A stretch of 64,000 nt of DNA, from assembly GCA_963744115.1 (NCBI GenBank), contig CAVUSI010000003.1, positions 930,001 to 994,000 of the forward strand, given 5' to 3'. Source of the DNA: Chersky-267 sp963744115. GTDB taxonomy: Bacteria; Chloroflexota; Limnocylindria; Limnocylindrales; CSP1-4. A program made the translations under genes and the position numbers. The notes under the pieces were generated by a model, which saw only the letters and a list, made by a program, of their open reading frames with translations, did no database searches and had not been told where the DNA came from. How positions within the stretch are numbered: position 1 is the stretch's first letter; each line of letters starts with the position of its first letter. Shown here piece by piece: positions 37,422-45,921 of this stretch.

Positions 37422-38312
37422 TCAGCCCTTGATCCCGGTCATGGCGATGCCCCGGACGAAGTGGCGCTGAGCGAGGATGAACAGGATGATCATCGGGATG
37501 ACACTCACGAGCGCGCCTGCCATCAACAGCGGCCAGCGTCCGACGTACTGGCCCTGGAACAAGGACAGGCCAGCGGTCAGGGTCAGGGTCGGCAGGTCGC
37601 GCAGGTAGATGATCGGATCGATCAGGTCGTTCCAGGACCACATGAAGGTGAAGATGGCCAGGGTGGCCAGGGCCGGTTTGGCCAGCGGCAGGTAGATCCG
37701 GAGGTAGATCTGCCACGGATTGGCGCCGTCCACCCGGGCGGCGTCGGCCAGCTCGCGCGGGATGGTCAGGAAGAACTGGCGGAGCAGGAACGTCCCGAAC
37801 GCGCCGCCCAGGAACGCCCCCACCCACAATGGCTCCTGGGTCCCGATCCAGTTCCCGCTCGCGCTGGTCGGGTGGGGCAGCAGCCGGTACAAGATGAAGT
37901 TCGGGACCAGGACGACCTGGAACGGGATGATCAGGGTGACCAGCAACAGGCCGAACAGCGGCTCGCGGAACCGGAAACGAAGGGCGGCGAAGGCATAGGC
38001 AGCCATCGAGCAGCTGATCAGCTGGCCGACCGTGTTGAGCGTGGCCAGCTTGACCGAGTTGAAGAAGAACGTCCCGAACGGCAGGGCATTCCACATGTCC
38101 GGATAGTTGTGCCACTGCGGCGTGCTCGGGAACAGGGTCGGTGGGATGCTGAACACCTCGGACCGAGCCTTGAGCGAGGTCATGATCATCCACAGGAACG
38201 GGACCATCATCAGGAGCCCGCCGGCCACCAGCAACCCGACCAGGAAGGCTCGGCGCAGGGATCGCAGGCGATGCCCGGTCGGGCGAGGCGGGGCGGACGT
38301 CGTCTCGCTCAC
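37422..38312 (-). CDS. Carbohydrate ABC transporter permease (MalG/UgpE type)
   Basis: A 296-residue sugar permease with about six membrane segments. Motifs are FLWMIMTSLKARSEVF near the start, LIIPFQVVLVPNFILYR, and the EAA loop ELADAARVDGANPWQIYLRI then YLPLAKPAL. GTG 38312 overlaps the stop of the partner permease (GTGA). No ATP-binding gene lies in this operon, so a shared MsiK/UgpC-type ATPase from elsewhere is likely. Confidence 0.92.
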   Translation of the reverse strand: MSETTSAPPRPTGHRLRSLRRAFLVGLLVAGGLLMMVPFLWMIMTSLKARSEVFSIPPTLFPSTPQWHNYPDMWNALPFGTFFFNSVKLATLNTVGQLISCSMAAYAFAALRFRFREPLFGLLLVTLIIPFQVVLVPNFILYRLLPHPTSASGNWIGTQEPLWVGAFLGGAFGTFLLRQFFLTIPRELADAARVDGANPWQIYLRIYLPLAKPALATLAIFTFMWSWNDLIDPIIYLRDLPTLTLTAGLSLFQGQYVGRWPLLMAGALVSVIPMIILFILAQRHFVRGIAMTGIKG

Positions 38313-39220
38313 TGGTAGTGGACCCAGCGCTTCTGAGACCAGAAGTAGATCGCGGTGAAGGCCGCCACGATGAGAAACAGGATCCATGACGCGGCGCTGG
38401 CATAGCCCATCTTGAAGAACTTGAAGCCGTTCTCGTAGATGAAGTAGACGACGGTGATGGTCGCGTCGGTCGGCCGCGGCTTGACCAGCACGAAGACCTG
38501 GTCGAACACCTGGAAGCTGCCGATGAGACTGAGCACCCCAGTGAAGAAGATCGCCGGGGTAAGCAGCGGCAGGATCACGCTCCGGCTCCTTGCCCATGGG
38601 CCGGCGCCATCCACGTTGGCCGCGTCTATGAGTTCCTGGGGGATGCCCTGGAGGGCGGCGAGGAAGATGATCACGTTGATCCCGAGACCCTGCCAGATCG
38701 ACATCGCGATGATCGACGGCATCGCCAGGGTCGGGTTGCTGAGCCATTTCTGGGGGCTGATCCCGACCACCTCGAGGGCCTGATTGAGGAGGCCGGAATC
38801 GGCGTTGTAGATCCACTGCCAGACCAGGGCGATGGCGATCGTCGAGGTCACCACGGGCAGGAAGTAGGCCGTCCGGATGAAGCTGATGCCCCGGATCCGC
38901 TGGTTGAGCGCCAGTGCCAGACCGTAGGCGATGGCGAGGCCCAGCGGGACCGACACGATCGTGAAGAAGAAGGTGTTCCGGAGGGCTTTCATGAACCGAT
39001 CGTCGGCCAGCAGCGCGGTGTAGTTGTCGAGGCCGGCCAGCTGCGGAGGGGTCAGCAGGTCCCATCTGGTCAGGCTGATCGCGAGGGTGGCCAGGATCGG
39101 CCCGGCCGAGAGGACGGCCAGACCGATCAGGGTCGGGGCGAGGAAGAGGAGCGCCCAGCGTCCCTCCCCGCCCAGCGGCCCGCCGCCGCGTCGCCGGACG
39201 GCGGGCCTTCCAACCGTCAT
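38309..39220 (-). CDS. Carbohydrate ABC transporter permease (MalF/UgpA type)
   Basis: A 303-residue sugar permease. Typical segments are LLFLAPTLIGLAVLSAGPI, SLTRWDLLTPPQLAGLDNY, RTAYFLPVVTSTIAIALVWQ and the EAA loop ELIDAANVDGAGPWARSRSV. I start at ATG 39220 (MTVGRPAVRRRGGG); the frame further upstream is an Arg/Pro/Ser-rich overlap with the intergenic and binding-protein 3' end. It is 37 bases after the binding protein. Confidence 0.92.
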   Translation of the reverse strand: MTVGRPAVRRRGGGPLGGEGRWALLFLAPTLIGLAVLSAGPILATLAISLTRWDLLTPPQLAGLDNYTALLADDRFMKALRNTFFFTIVSVPLGLAIAYGLALALNQRIRGISFIRTAYFLPVVTSTIAIALVWQWIYNADSGLLNQALEVVGISPQKWLSNPTLAMPSIIAMSIWQGLGINVIIFLAALQGIPQELIDAANVDGAGPWARSRSVILPLLTPAIFFTGVLSLIGSFQVFDQVFVLVKPRPTDATITVVYFIYENGFKFFKMGYASAASWILFLIVAAFTAIYFWSQKRWVHYQ

Positions 39221-39257
39221 CGAGTCGTCATCCGAGATCGGCCGGGACGAAGGACGA

Positions 39258-40664
39258 TCACTGCTTGGCGAGGATGCCGTCGAGCTGCGAGAGCACGTCC
39301 GCGATCGCTTGCTTGGCGGTCTTCGTGGGGTCGGTGAAGACGTTCGCGTCGAGCTCCGTCTGAAGGGCGGTGTTCCACTCGTTGTAGCCCTTGAACGACG
39401 GCTTGAGGTGGGCGTAGGCGATCGCGTCGGCGAGGGTCTGGGCCCCGTCGAACGAGGTCGCGAACGGCCCCGCAAGGACCTCCTTGTTGGCCGGCATCGA
39501 CGACTTCAACTGCATCAGCTGGGTCTGGGCGGCGGGGCTGGTCAGGTACTTCACGAATGCCCAGGCGGCGTCCGGGTTCTTGCTCGTCTTGGATACGACC
39601 GCGCCGGTCGGGTTGATCGACGTGGCTTGGCCGGCGGAGCCCTTCGGGAGCGGGGCGATCCCGAAGTCGAGGCCGGCCGCGATGTCGGTCGCGACGAGCC
39701 ACGATCCGTTCACCTCCATCGCCGCCTTGCCCTGTTCGAACGCGTCGCCGCTGTCGGCCGGCCAGATGGTGGGGTCTGGCATGATCTTGTCCTTGTAGAT
39801 GAGATCCTGAAGGAACTGGATCCCGGCTGCCGCCTGGTCGCTCCCGACAAGGGTGGTCTTGTGATCCGGCGAGATGATCTCGCCGCCGTTCTGCCAGACC
39901 AACTCGGACCAGTAGTTCTCCATGTCGGTCGTCTCGGTGTAGAGACCCCACTGGCTCGTCTTGCCGTCGGCGCCCTTGAGGGTCAGCTGCTTGCCGACCT
40001 CGACCAGCTTCGCCCAGTCCCAGGTGCCGTCCGGATAGGGGATCCCGGCCGCGTCGAACATCTTCTTGTTGTAGTAGAGGGCGACGACGTTGAGATCGCG
40101 CGGGAGGCCGAACTGACCGTCCGGAGTGGTGAAGTCGGCCACGGCCTGGTCCGCCAGCTGGCCGAGGTCGTACCCGTCGCGGTCGATGTACGGCTTCAGG
40201 TCGAGCAGGACGCCGCGGCTCTGGTAGTCGGGGAAGAGCGGTCCATCCATCGCGAACACATCGGGCGCCGCGCCACCGGCGATGGCCGTCTGGAGGCTAT
40301 CCCAGTACGGCTCCCAGTCGGACTCGGTCACGTTGACGGTGATGTTGGGGTTGGCCGCTTGGAACGCGTCGACCATGGCCCGCTGGGACTTGAGCTCGGT
40401 CGCGTCGCCCCAGGTCGAGTAGCTGATCGTGACCGGTGGGCCGGTGTAGCCAGCATCCGACGCGACAGGAGAGGCCACCGTCGATGGAGCCTCGACGCTC
40501 GGCGCGGCTTGACTGGGAGCCGCCGCGCTCGGGCCACCGGTGGCGGCCGACCCGCTGCAAGCCGCCGCGACGATCGCGGCTGATGTGAGCAGTGCCCCCA
40601 GGGCGGAGGCGCGGCCGCGGCCTCGCCGTCGTGCCGCCCGCGTGTTCCGGTCCGACATCGTCAT
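39258..40664 (-). CDS. Sugar-binding lipoprotein of an ABC importer (family 1)
   Basis: A 468-residue extracellular binding protein. The signal peptide has a basic N-part (RRRGRGR), a hydrophobic core and a lipobox AAAC, then an Ala/Pro/Ser linker. The mature protein is a family-1 sugar binder: ITVNVTESDWEPYWDSLQT, APDVFAMDGPLFPDY, VVALYYNKKMFDAAGIPYP and a C-terminal AWAFVKYLTSPAAQ. ATG 40664 has AGGAGGAG at a good distance. It follows the GH4 enzyme, so the cargo is probably a small glycoside. Confidence 0.92.
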   Translation of the reverse strand: MTMSDRNTRAARRRGRGRASALGALLTSAAIVAAACSGSAATGGPSAAAPSQAAPSVEAPSTVASPVASDAGYTGPPVTISYSTWGDATELKSQRAMVDAFQAANPNITVNVTESDWEPYWDSLQTAIAGGAAPDVFAMDGPLFPDYQSRGVLLDLKPYIDRDGYDLGQLADQAVADFTTPDGQFGLPRDLNVVALYYNKKMFDAAGIPYPDGTWDWAKLVEVGKQLTLKGADGKTSQWGLYTETTDMENYWSELVWQNGGEIISPDHKTTLVGSDQAAAGIQFLQDLIYKDKIMPDPTIWPADSGDAFEQGKAAMEVNGSWLVATDIAAGLDFGIAPLPKGSAGQATSINPTGAVVSKTSKNPDAAWAFVKYLTSPAAQTQLMQLKSSMPANKEVLAGPFATSFDGAQTLADAIAYAHLKPSFKGYNEWNTALQTELDANVFTDPTKTAKQAIADVLSQLDGILAKQ

Positions 40665-40680
40665 CGCTATCTCCTCCTCG

Positions 40681-42000
40681 TCAGCCTGCGGCCGTGCCGC
40701 CGAGCCATGCCGGGAGCCACTCGGCTTCGGCCTCGATCATCGCGTCGGTCAATCGCCATGCGTCGTCCAGCGTCAGGTGGCTCTGCACGATCGGGTCGGT
40801 CATCACGGCCTGGCCGATGGCCGCTCGGTCATGCTCGAGAGCGGCCTTGACCGTGAGGCCCTGCATATCGACAGCGCCCCGGATGTAGGCCGCCAGCTGG
40901 AGCGGCAGGTCGCCCATCGGCTGCGGATGGATGCCCGCACCGTCGACGATCGAGGGCACCTCGACGCAGGCGTCCGCTTCGAGGTTCGGGATGAGCGTGC
41001 CGTGGTTGATGACGTTGGCCACGAACCGGGCCGGGACGCCGGTCGTCATCGACTCGGCGATCGTCGCTGCATACTCGCCGCTGCGCTCGATCTCGAACGG
41101 CTCACCGGCGTCGAGCTTCCGCTTCGCCTCGGCGTACTCATCCAGGTTGTGGGCCACGCGATCGAGATACTCGCCGATCGGGACGTGAAAGCGCTCGACC
41201 GCGTCGCCGGCCGCGTCGCGCTTGCCGATGAACCACGGGTTGTACTCGGCGTGATGCTCCGACGACTCCGTCGGGTACGCGCCAAGTCGCACGAACAGGT
41301 CGGCCCGGACGAGGTCGCTCTCCGGGACGCGCCCCGCCTCGACGAACCGGCGCAGGTCTGGGTACAGGTCCCGTCCAGCGTGCTCGAGGCGGCGGATGAA
41401 GGCGAGGTGGTTGACGCCCGCCGTGTCGGCTTCGACCTCCTCCCGCGGGAGGCCGAGATAGCCGGCCAGCGTGTCGACGGTCCAGAAGACCGAGTGGCAT
41501 AGTCCGACGACCTTGATCGGCGTCGCCTCGGCGACCGCCCGGACGAGGATCGCCATCGGGTTGGTGTAGTTGAGCAGCCAGGCGTCGGGGCAGACCTCCG
41601 CCATGTCGAGGGCGATGCCGAGGACGACCGGGATGGTCCGGAGCCCTCGGAACACGCCACCGACCCCGATCGTGTCGGCGATCGTGTAGCGCAGGCCGAA
41701 CCGCGCGGCGACGTCGAAGTCCACCCGCGTCGCCCGGGCGCCGCCCACCTGGATCGTGTTGACGACGAAGTCGGCGCCACGGAGCGCGGCGCGACGGTCA
41801 AGATGGGCCGTGATGGTCGGCGTCGCGCCCAGCGCACCCGCCGTCCAGCGCGCCATCCGCTCGGCCGTGGCCAGCCGGTCCGGGTCGATGTCATGGAGGA
41901 CGATGTCGGCACGGGCCAGGGCGGGGGAGGACAGCATGTCGCCGAGGAGGTTGCGGGTGAACTCGACGCTGCCGGCGCCGACGAGGACGATCCGGACCAA
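40681..42000 (-). CDS. Glycoside hydrolase family 4 (alpha-galactosidase/alpha-glucuronidase-like)
   Basis: A 439-residue NAD- and Mn-dependent glycosidase, which cleaves by an oxidation-elimination route. The dinucleotide motif is VRIVLVGAGSVEFTRNLLGD; metal ligands are in GLCHSVFWTVDTL (Cys-His) and AGVNHLAFIRRLEH; DTIGVGGVFRGLRTIP is also typical. The CHS and NH motifs match MelA-type and glucuronidase-type members that lack the six-phosphate pocket, so non-phosphorylated substrates are likely. It is the first gene of the minus arm of the sugar locus, so it probably cleaves the imported glycoside in the cytoplasm. Confidence 0.88.
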   Translation of the reverse strand: MVRIVLVGAGSVEFTRNLLGDMLSSPALARADIVLHDIDPDRLATAERMARWTAGALGATPTITAHLDRRAALRGADFVVNTIQVGGARATRVDFDVAARFGLRYTIADTIGVGGVFRGLRTIPVVLGIALDMAEVCPDAWLLNYTNPMAILVRAVAEATPIKVVGLCHSVFWTVDTLAGYLGLPREEVEADTAGVNHLAFIRRLEHAGRDLYPDLRRFVEAGRVPESDLVRADLFVRLGAYPTESSEHHAEYNPWFIGKRDAAGDAVERFHVPIGEYLDRVAHNLDEYAEAKRKLDAGEPFEIERSGEYAATIAESMTTGVPARFVANVINHGTLIPNLEADACVEVPSIVDGAGIHPQPMGDLPLQLAAYIRGAVDMQGLTVKAALEHDRAAIGQAVMTDPIVQSHLTLDDAWRLTDAMIEAEAEWLPAWLGGTAAG

Positions 42001-42037
42001 GTCTTCCTCCGGGGACGTTCGCCGTCGGCCACTGGTC

Positions 42038-42069
42038 CTGACATCCGGACGTCCGTACGTCCTATCCTA
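42038..42069. promoter_or_regulatory. Divergent promoter with nested palindromic operator
   Basis: Plus-strand elements are CTGACA (42038-42043) and TATCCT (42063-42068), with a 19-base spacer. Inside the spacer lie a perfect palindrome CGGACGTCCG (42046-42055) and an overlapping inverted repeat GGACGT-CCGT-ACGTCC (42047-42062). The minus strand reads TAGGAT there, a possible -10 for the GH4 arm. An operator sitting in both promoters would let one regulator, probably the GntR at 36694-37419, control the whole locus. Confidence 0.55.
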
Positions 42070-42126
42070 GACCGGACCGGCGGCCGATGGGAAGCCCCCA
42101 CGATCGCCGCCATGCGAGGAGCCATC

Positions 42127-43119
42127 ATGTCGAAGGAAGACGAGCTCCCGGTCGGCCGGATCCGCGGGCTGCGCGCCTGCGCCTCGGCCCGGGGGACCTT
42201 CGGTGTCCTGGCCCTCGATCACCGCCAGAACCTGCGCAAGGAGCTCCGACCGGCGGATCCCGGGTCGGTGACGTTCGCCGAGATGGTCGAGTTCAAGCGG
42301 GCGGTCGTACGCGAGCTCGGTCCGGCGGCGACCGGCGTCCTGCTCGACCCCGAGATCGGCGCGGCGCAGTGCCTGGTCGACGGCTCGCTGCCCGGGGGCC
42401 GCGGCCTGCTCGTCGCCATCGAGGCGACCGGCTACGACGGACCGTCGACCGCGCGGGTCAGCCGGATCCTCGATGGCTGGAGCGTGACCAAGGCGAAGCG
42501 GCTCGGTGCCTCGGCCGCCAAGCTGCTCATCTACTACCATCCCGGCGCCGCGAACGCCGCCGACCAGGAGCGCCTCGTGGCCGCTGTCGCCGCCGATTGC
42601 GTGCTGGCGGATCTGCCGCTGTTCATCGAGCCGCTGTCGTTCTCGATCGATCCGGCGATCCCGCGGTTGACCGGCGAGGCGCGCCGGACGGTGGTCGTCG
42701 AGACCGCCCGGCGGCTGACCGCGCTCGGCGGCGACATCCTGAAGGCGGAGTTCCCCTACGATCCCGGCGTGACCGACGAGGGACGCTGGCGGGAGGCGTG
42801 CGCGGAGCTCGACGCCGCATCGCGCCTGCCGTGGGTCGTCCTGTCGGGCGGGGTGGACGACGCGACGTTCGAGGCCCAGGTCGCGGTCGCCTGCAAGGTG
42901 GGTGCCAGCGGCGTCCTCGTCGGGCGATCGGTCTGGGCCGAGGCGGCCGGGCTCCCGGCGCCCGACCGCGACGCCTTCCTTCGGGGAGCCGGGCGCGACC
43001 GGCTGCGCCGCCTGGTCGACCTGGTCGATGAGCGAGGGACCGCGTGGGACGCGCGCCCCGGCCCGTTGGTCCCGATCCGCGAACCGGCCGACGGCTGGTA
43101 CCGCGGGTATCGCGGATGA
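42127..43119 (+). CDS. Class I LacD-type (tagatose-1,6-bisphosphate / sulfofructose-1-phosphate) aldolase
   Basis: A 330-residue TIM-barrel aldolase. Blocks are GTFGVLALDHRQNLRKEL, GVLLDPEIGAAQCLVDG, LLVAIEATGYDGPSTARVSR, SVTKAKRLGASAAKLLIYYHP (the Schiff-base Lys is in AAKLLIYY), PLFIEPLSFSID and LSGGVDDATF. LacD splits tagatose 1,6-bisphosphate; YihT-type relatives split 6-deoxy-6-sulfofructose 1-phosphate. ATG 42127 has AGGAG seven bases upstream, better than ATG 42112. It heads the plus arm of the sugar locus and overlaps the kinase start. Confidence 0.87.
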   Translation: MSKEDELPVGRIRGLRACASARGTFGVLALDHRQNLRKELRPADPGSVTFAEMVEFKRAVVRELGPAATGVLLDPEIGAAQCLVDGSLPGGRGLLVAIEATGYDGPSTARVSRILDGWSVTKAKRLGASAAKLLIYYHPGAANAADQERLVAAVAADCVLADLPLFIEPLSFSIDPAIPRLTGEARRTVVVETARRLTALGGDILKAEFPYDPGVTDEGRWREACAELDAASRLPWVVLSGGVDDATFEAQVAVACKVGASGVLVGRSVWAEAAGLPAPDRDAFLRGAGRDRLRRLVDLVDERGTAWDARPGPLVPIREPADGWYRGYRG

Positions 43120-44096
43120 GCGCCGATCGCCGCTTCGACCTGCTGGTCGCCGGAGAGCTGAACCCGGACCTGCTGGTCGTCGATCCGAAGCTGGAACCCG
43201 TCTTCGGCCAGACCGAGACGATCGTCGAGAACATCCGGATGGAGATCGGCAGCTCCTCGGCGATCGCGGCGTGTGGCGCTGCGCGACTCGGGCTGCGGGT
43301 CGCCTTCGTCGGCGTCGTCGGCGACGATGCGTTCGGGCGGTTCGTGCTCGATGCCCTGGATCGAGCGGACATCGACGTGTCGGGCTGCCGGATCGATCCG
43401 ACCGTCCCGACCGGTGCGACGGTGATCCTCAGCCGCGGCGCCGACCGGGCGATCCTGACCGCGGTCGGCGCGATCGACCGGTTGCGCGGCGACGACATCC
43501 CGCGCGAGCTGCTGGCGGTCGCACGTCACCTCCACGTCGGCAGCGTCTACCTCCAACCGGCGCTCGCCGCCGACCTGCCCGACCTGTTCGCGGAGGCACA
43601 CGGGCTCGGCCTGACCACCTCGTTCGACTGCAACTGGGACCCGACGGGGGCCTGGGACGAGGGGATCGACCCGATCCTGCGCGCCGCCGACCTGTTCATG
43701 CCCAACCTCGAGGAGGCACGGCGGATCACCGCCAGGACCGCTGCGCCGGCGGCGGCGAGCGAGCTCCTCCGTCGGGCCGGCGTCGGTCGCGAGCCGGGTC
43801 GCGCCTTCACCCTCGCCGTCAAGCACGGGGCGGGCGGGGCGGTCGCGATGCGCGGAGCCTGGGAATACGAGGTGGCCGAGGCCGCCGTGCTGCCGGTCGA
43901 GGTGGTCGACTCGACCGGCGCCGGCGACTCGTTCGATGCCGGGTTCCTGTACGGGACGCTCGCCGACTGGCCGCTCCGCGACACGCTCGAGCTGGCGGTC
44001 GCCTGCGGCTCGCTGTCGGTGACCGGGATCGGCGGCACGACCGCCCAGCCTACGCTCGCCCAGGCCCGGGACGCGCTCGTCGCCGCCGGCCGCTGA
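43116..44096 (+). CDS. PfkB-family sugar kinase
   Basis: A 326-residue ribokinase-fold kinase. LLVAGELNPDLLVVDPK opens it; SSAIAACGAARLGLRVAFVGVVGDDAFG is the sugar-binding part; VVDSTGAGDSFDAGFLYGTL holds the anion hole and catalytic Asp. It would phosphorylate the sugar made by the SIS enzyme, giving the bisphosphate for the LacD-type aldolase. ATG 43116 overlaps the aldolase stop (ATGA); eight bases separate it from a second kinase. Confidence 0.9.
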   Translation: MSADRRFDLLVAGELNPDLLVVDPKLEPVFGQTETIVENIRMEIGSSSAIAACGAARLGLRVAFVGVVGDDAFGRFVLDALDRADIDVSGCRIDPTVPTGATVILSRGADRAILTAVGAIDRLRGDDIPRELLAVARHLHVGSVYLQPALAADLPDLFAEAHGLGLTTSFDCNWDPTGAWDEGIDPILRAADLFMPNLEEARRITARTAAPAAASELLRRAGVGREPGRAFTLAVKHGAGGAVAMRGAWEYEVAEAAVLPVEVVDSTGAGDSFDAGFLYGTLADWPLRDTLELAVACGSLSVTGIGGTTAQPTLAQARDALVAAGR

Positions 44097-44104
44097 TCCG
44101 TCCG

Positions 44105-45055
44105 ATGCGCCTCGTCGCCGTCGCTCCCAACCCGGCGATCGATCGACTCTACGACCTCGATCGACTCGAACGCGACGCGGTCAACCGGCCACGCACGGAG
44201 GTCCGACTGGCCGGCGGGAAGGGCGTCAACGTCGCCCGGGCCGCAGCCCTCCTGGGAGCGGACGTGACCGTCGTCGCGCCCCTTGCCGGGCACGCCGGGC
44301 GGTGGCTGGCCGAGGCGCTCGCGGCGGAGGGGATCGCCGGGCGGTTCGCCTGGATCAGCGGCGAGACCCGGACCTGCATCGCCGTCCACGATGCGTCCGA
44401 CGACACCCTGACCGAGCTCAACGAGGCCGGTCCGACCGTGGATGCGACAGCCTGGGCCGCGACGGTCGAGGCCCTGCGCGACGAGCTGGCGATCGGCGGG
44501 GTCGGATTGGTGACGATCTCCGGGTCGCTCCCGCCCGGCGCGCCCGCCGATGGCCTCGTCGATCTCGTCGTGGTCTCCGACGCGGCCGGCGTGCCGGTCG
44601 CCCTCGACGCCGGCGGCCCCGCGCTCATGGCCGCGCTCAGTCATCGGCCATGGCTGGTCAAGCTCAACGTGACCGAGGTCTCGGCGACGCTGGGTCGGTC
44701 GGTCGGTCGGGATCCGGCGTCCGTCGTCGACGCGGCCGACGCCGTCGCCGCGGTGACGGGGGGCGCCGTCATCGTCACCCGCGGAGTCGAAGGGGCGATC
44801 GTCCGGGCCTCGGACGGGCGGGTGCTGGACGTCGCCCAGCCCGCGGTTCGGGGACCGTATCCGGTCGGCAGCGGTGATGCCTTCCTGGGCGGGCTGGCGG
44901 CAGCGACGCTCCGCGGCGAGGCGCTCGAACCCGCCGTGCGCCTCGCCTCGGCGGCGGCCGTCGCGAATGCCCTGCTGATGGGTGCCGGCCGCCTGGATGC
45001 GTCGGCGGTCGCCCGGCTGGCGCCCGCGATCAGGATCGAACCGGTCGGGCGCTGA
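44105..45055 (+). CDS. 1-phosphofructokinase / tagatose-6-phosphate kinase family protein
   Basis: A 316-residue kinase of the LacC/FruK branch of the PfkB family. It starts with LVAVAPNPAIDRLYDLDRL, followed by RLAGGKGVNVARAAALLGA, LVTISGSLPPGAP, VKLNVTEVSATLG, VIVTRGVEGAIV and the catalytic PYPVGSGDAFLGGLAAA. LacC makes tagatose 1,6-bisphosphate. Having two PfkB-type kinases in tandem is unusual; one may phosphorylate a free sugar and the other a sugar phosphate. Its TGA forms a TGATCA palindrome with the stop of the opposite cyclase gene. Confidence 0.88.
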   Translation: MRLVAVAPNPAIDRLYDLDRLERDAVNRPRTEVRLAGGKGVNVARAAALLGADVTVVAPLAGHAGRWLAEALAAEGIAGRFAWISGETRTCIAVHDASDDTLTELNEAGPTVDATAWAATVEALRDELAIGGVGLVTISGSLPPGAPADGLVDLVVVSDAAGVPVALDAGGPALMAALSHRPWLVKLNVTEVSATLGRSVGRDPASVVDAADAVAAVTGGAVIVTRGVEGAIVRASDGRVLDVAQPAVRGPYPVGSGDAFLGGLAAATLRGEALEPAVRLASAAAVANALLMGAGRLDASAVARLAPAIRIEPVGR

Positions 45056-45898
45056 TCAGGTCGGGCCGGACTCGGTCGCCGCGATCGGACCGCCGACCCG
45101 GCCGGCCGGCGTGCGCAGGAGCTCGAACACGCGGGTCACGCCGGGGAACCCTTTCAGGACGAGTCCCTCGGCTTCTTCGAGGGCGAACCCCCCGGCGACG
45201 CCGAGATCCCGCACGAGCTCGGACACGAGGATGTGGCCGGCCTCGGCGGCATCGCAGATCCGACTGGCGAGGTTGACGGTCGATCCGAACATGTCGTCGT
45301 CCCGATCGACCGGTTCTCCTGCCGCCAGGCCGATCCGGACGCGGAGCTCGGGCGTCCCGCCCTCGGCCGTGCGGGCATCGAACCCGTCCTGGACGGCCCG
45401 GGCGCAGTCGAGGGCGCGGGCGACATCGTCGAACGAGGCCATGATCCCGTCGCCGGTGTGCTTGACCTCGCGTCCTCGGGCGGCGACGAGCGCGCGTCGG
45501 ATGATCAGGTCGTGCTCGCCGAGCAGGACCATGTAGCTCGACTCGCCCACCTCGCGAAGGAGCGACGTCGAGTCCTTCAGGTCCGTGAACAGGATGGTGC
45601 GGAAGGCGCTCGTCGGTTGGGTCGCATCGACCGGGTCGTTGATCCGCCCGAGGAAGCGCAGGACGTCGCCTTCGGAGACGTTGATGATCTCGTTCGGGAT
45701 CAGGCCGTGCGCCTCGCGATGGACAGCCTGCATGTCCTCGGGCCGCGGGGCCTTGGCGAGGCAGAAGACCTCACCGCGGTCGCCATCGAACCAGTAGGCG
45801 AGGAACTCCACGCCATACGTCGCCTGGAACCGAAGGTCGCTCAGGTGGGCTTCAGCCACCTGCCTGGCGGTCACACCCGGCAGGTCGTGGCGGTCCAT
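45056..45898 (-). CDS. DUF4242 (SCO4226-type nickel-binding) domain fused to class III adenylate/guanylate cyclase
   Basis: About 280 residues, two domains. Residues 1-90 match the DUF4242 pattern (MDRHDLPGVTARQVAEAHLSD, YGVEFLAYWFDGDRGEVFCL, AVHREAHGLIPNEIINV), a small ferredoxin-like fold with a nickel-binding example in Streptomyces. Residues 98-275 form a class III cyclase domain: FTDLKDSTSLL (metal Asp106), KHTGDGIMASF (Lys147 for base choice, Asp150 metal) and STVNLASRICD (Asn209 and Arg213 for the transition state). So catalysis is plausible, with cAMP more likely. The start is ATG 45898; CTG codons upstream with GGAGG nearby are possible. Confidence 0.85.
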   Translation of the reverse strand: MDRHDLPGVTARQVAEAHLSDLRFQATYGVEFLAYWFDGDRGEVFCLAKAPRPEDMQAVHREAHGLIPNEIINVSEGDVLRFLGRINDPVDATQPTSAFRTILFTDLKDSTSLLREVGESSYMVLLGEHDLIIRRALVAARGREVKHTGDGIMASFDDVARALDCARAVQDGFDARTAEGGTPELRVRIGLAAGEPVDRDDDMFGSTVNLASRICDAAEAGHILVSELVRDLGVAGGFALEEAEGLVLKGFPGVTRVFELLRTPAGRVGGPIAATESGPT

Positions 45899-45921
45899 GA
45901 ACAGCCCCAGGTCGAACCCTC

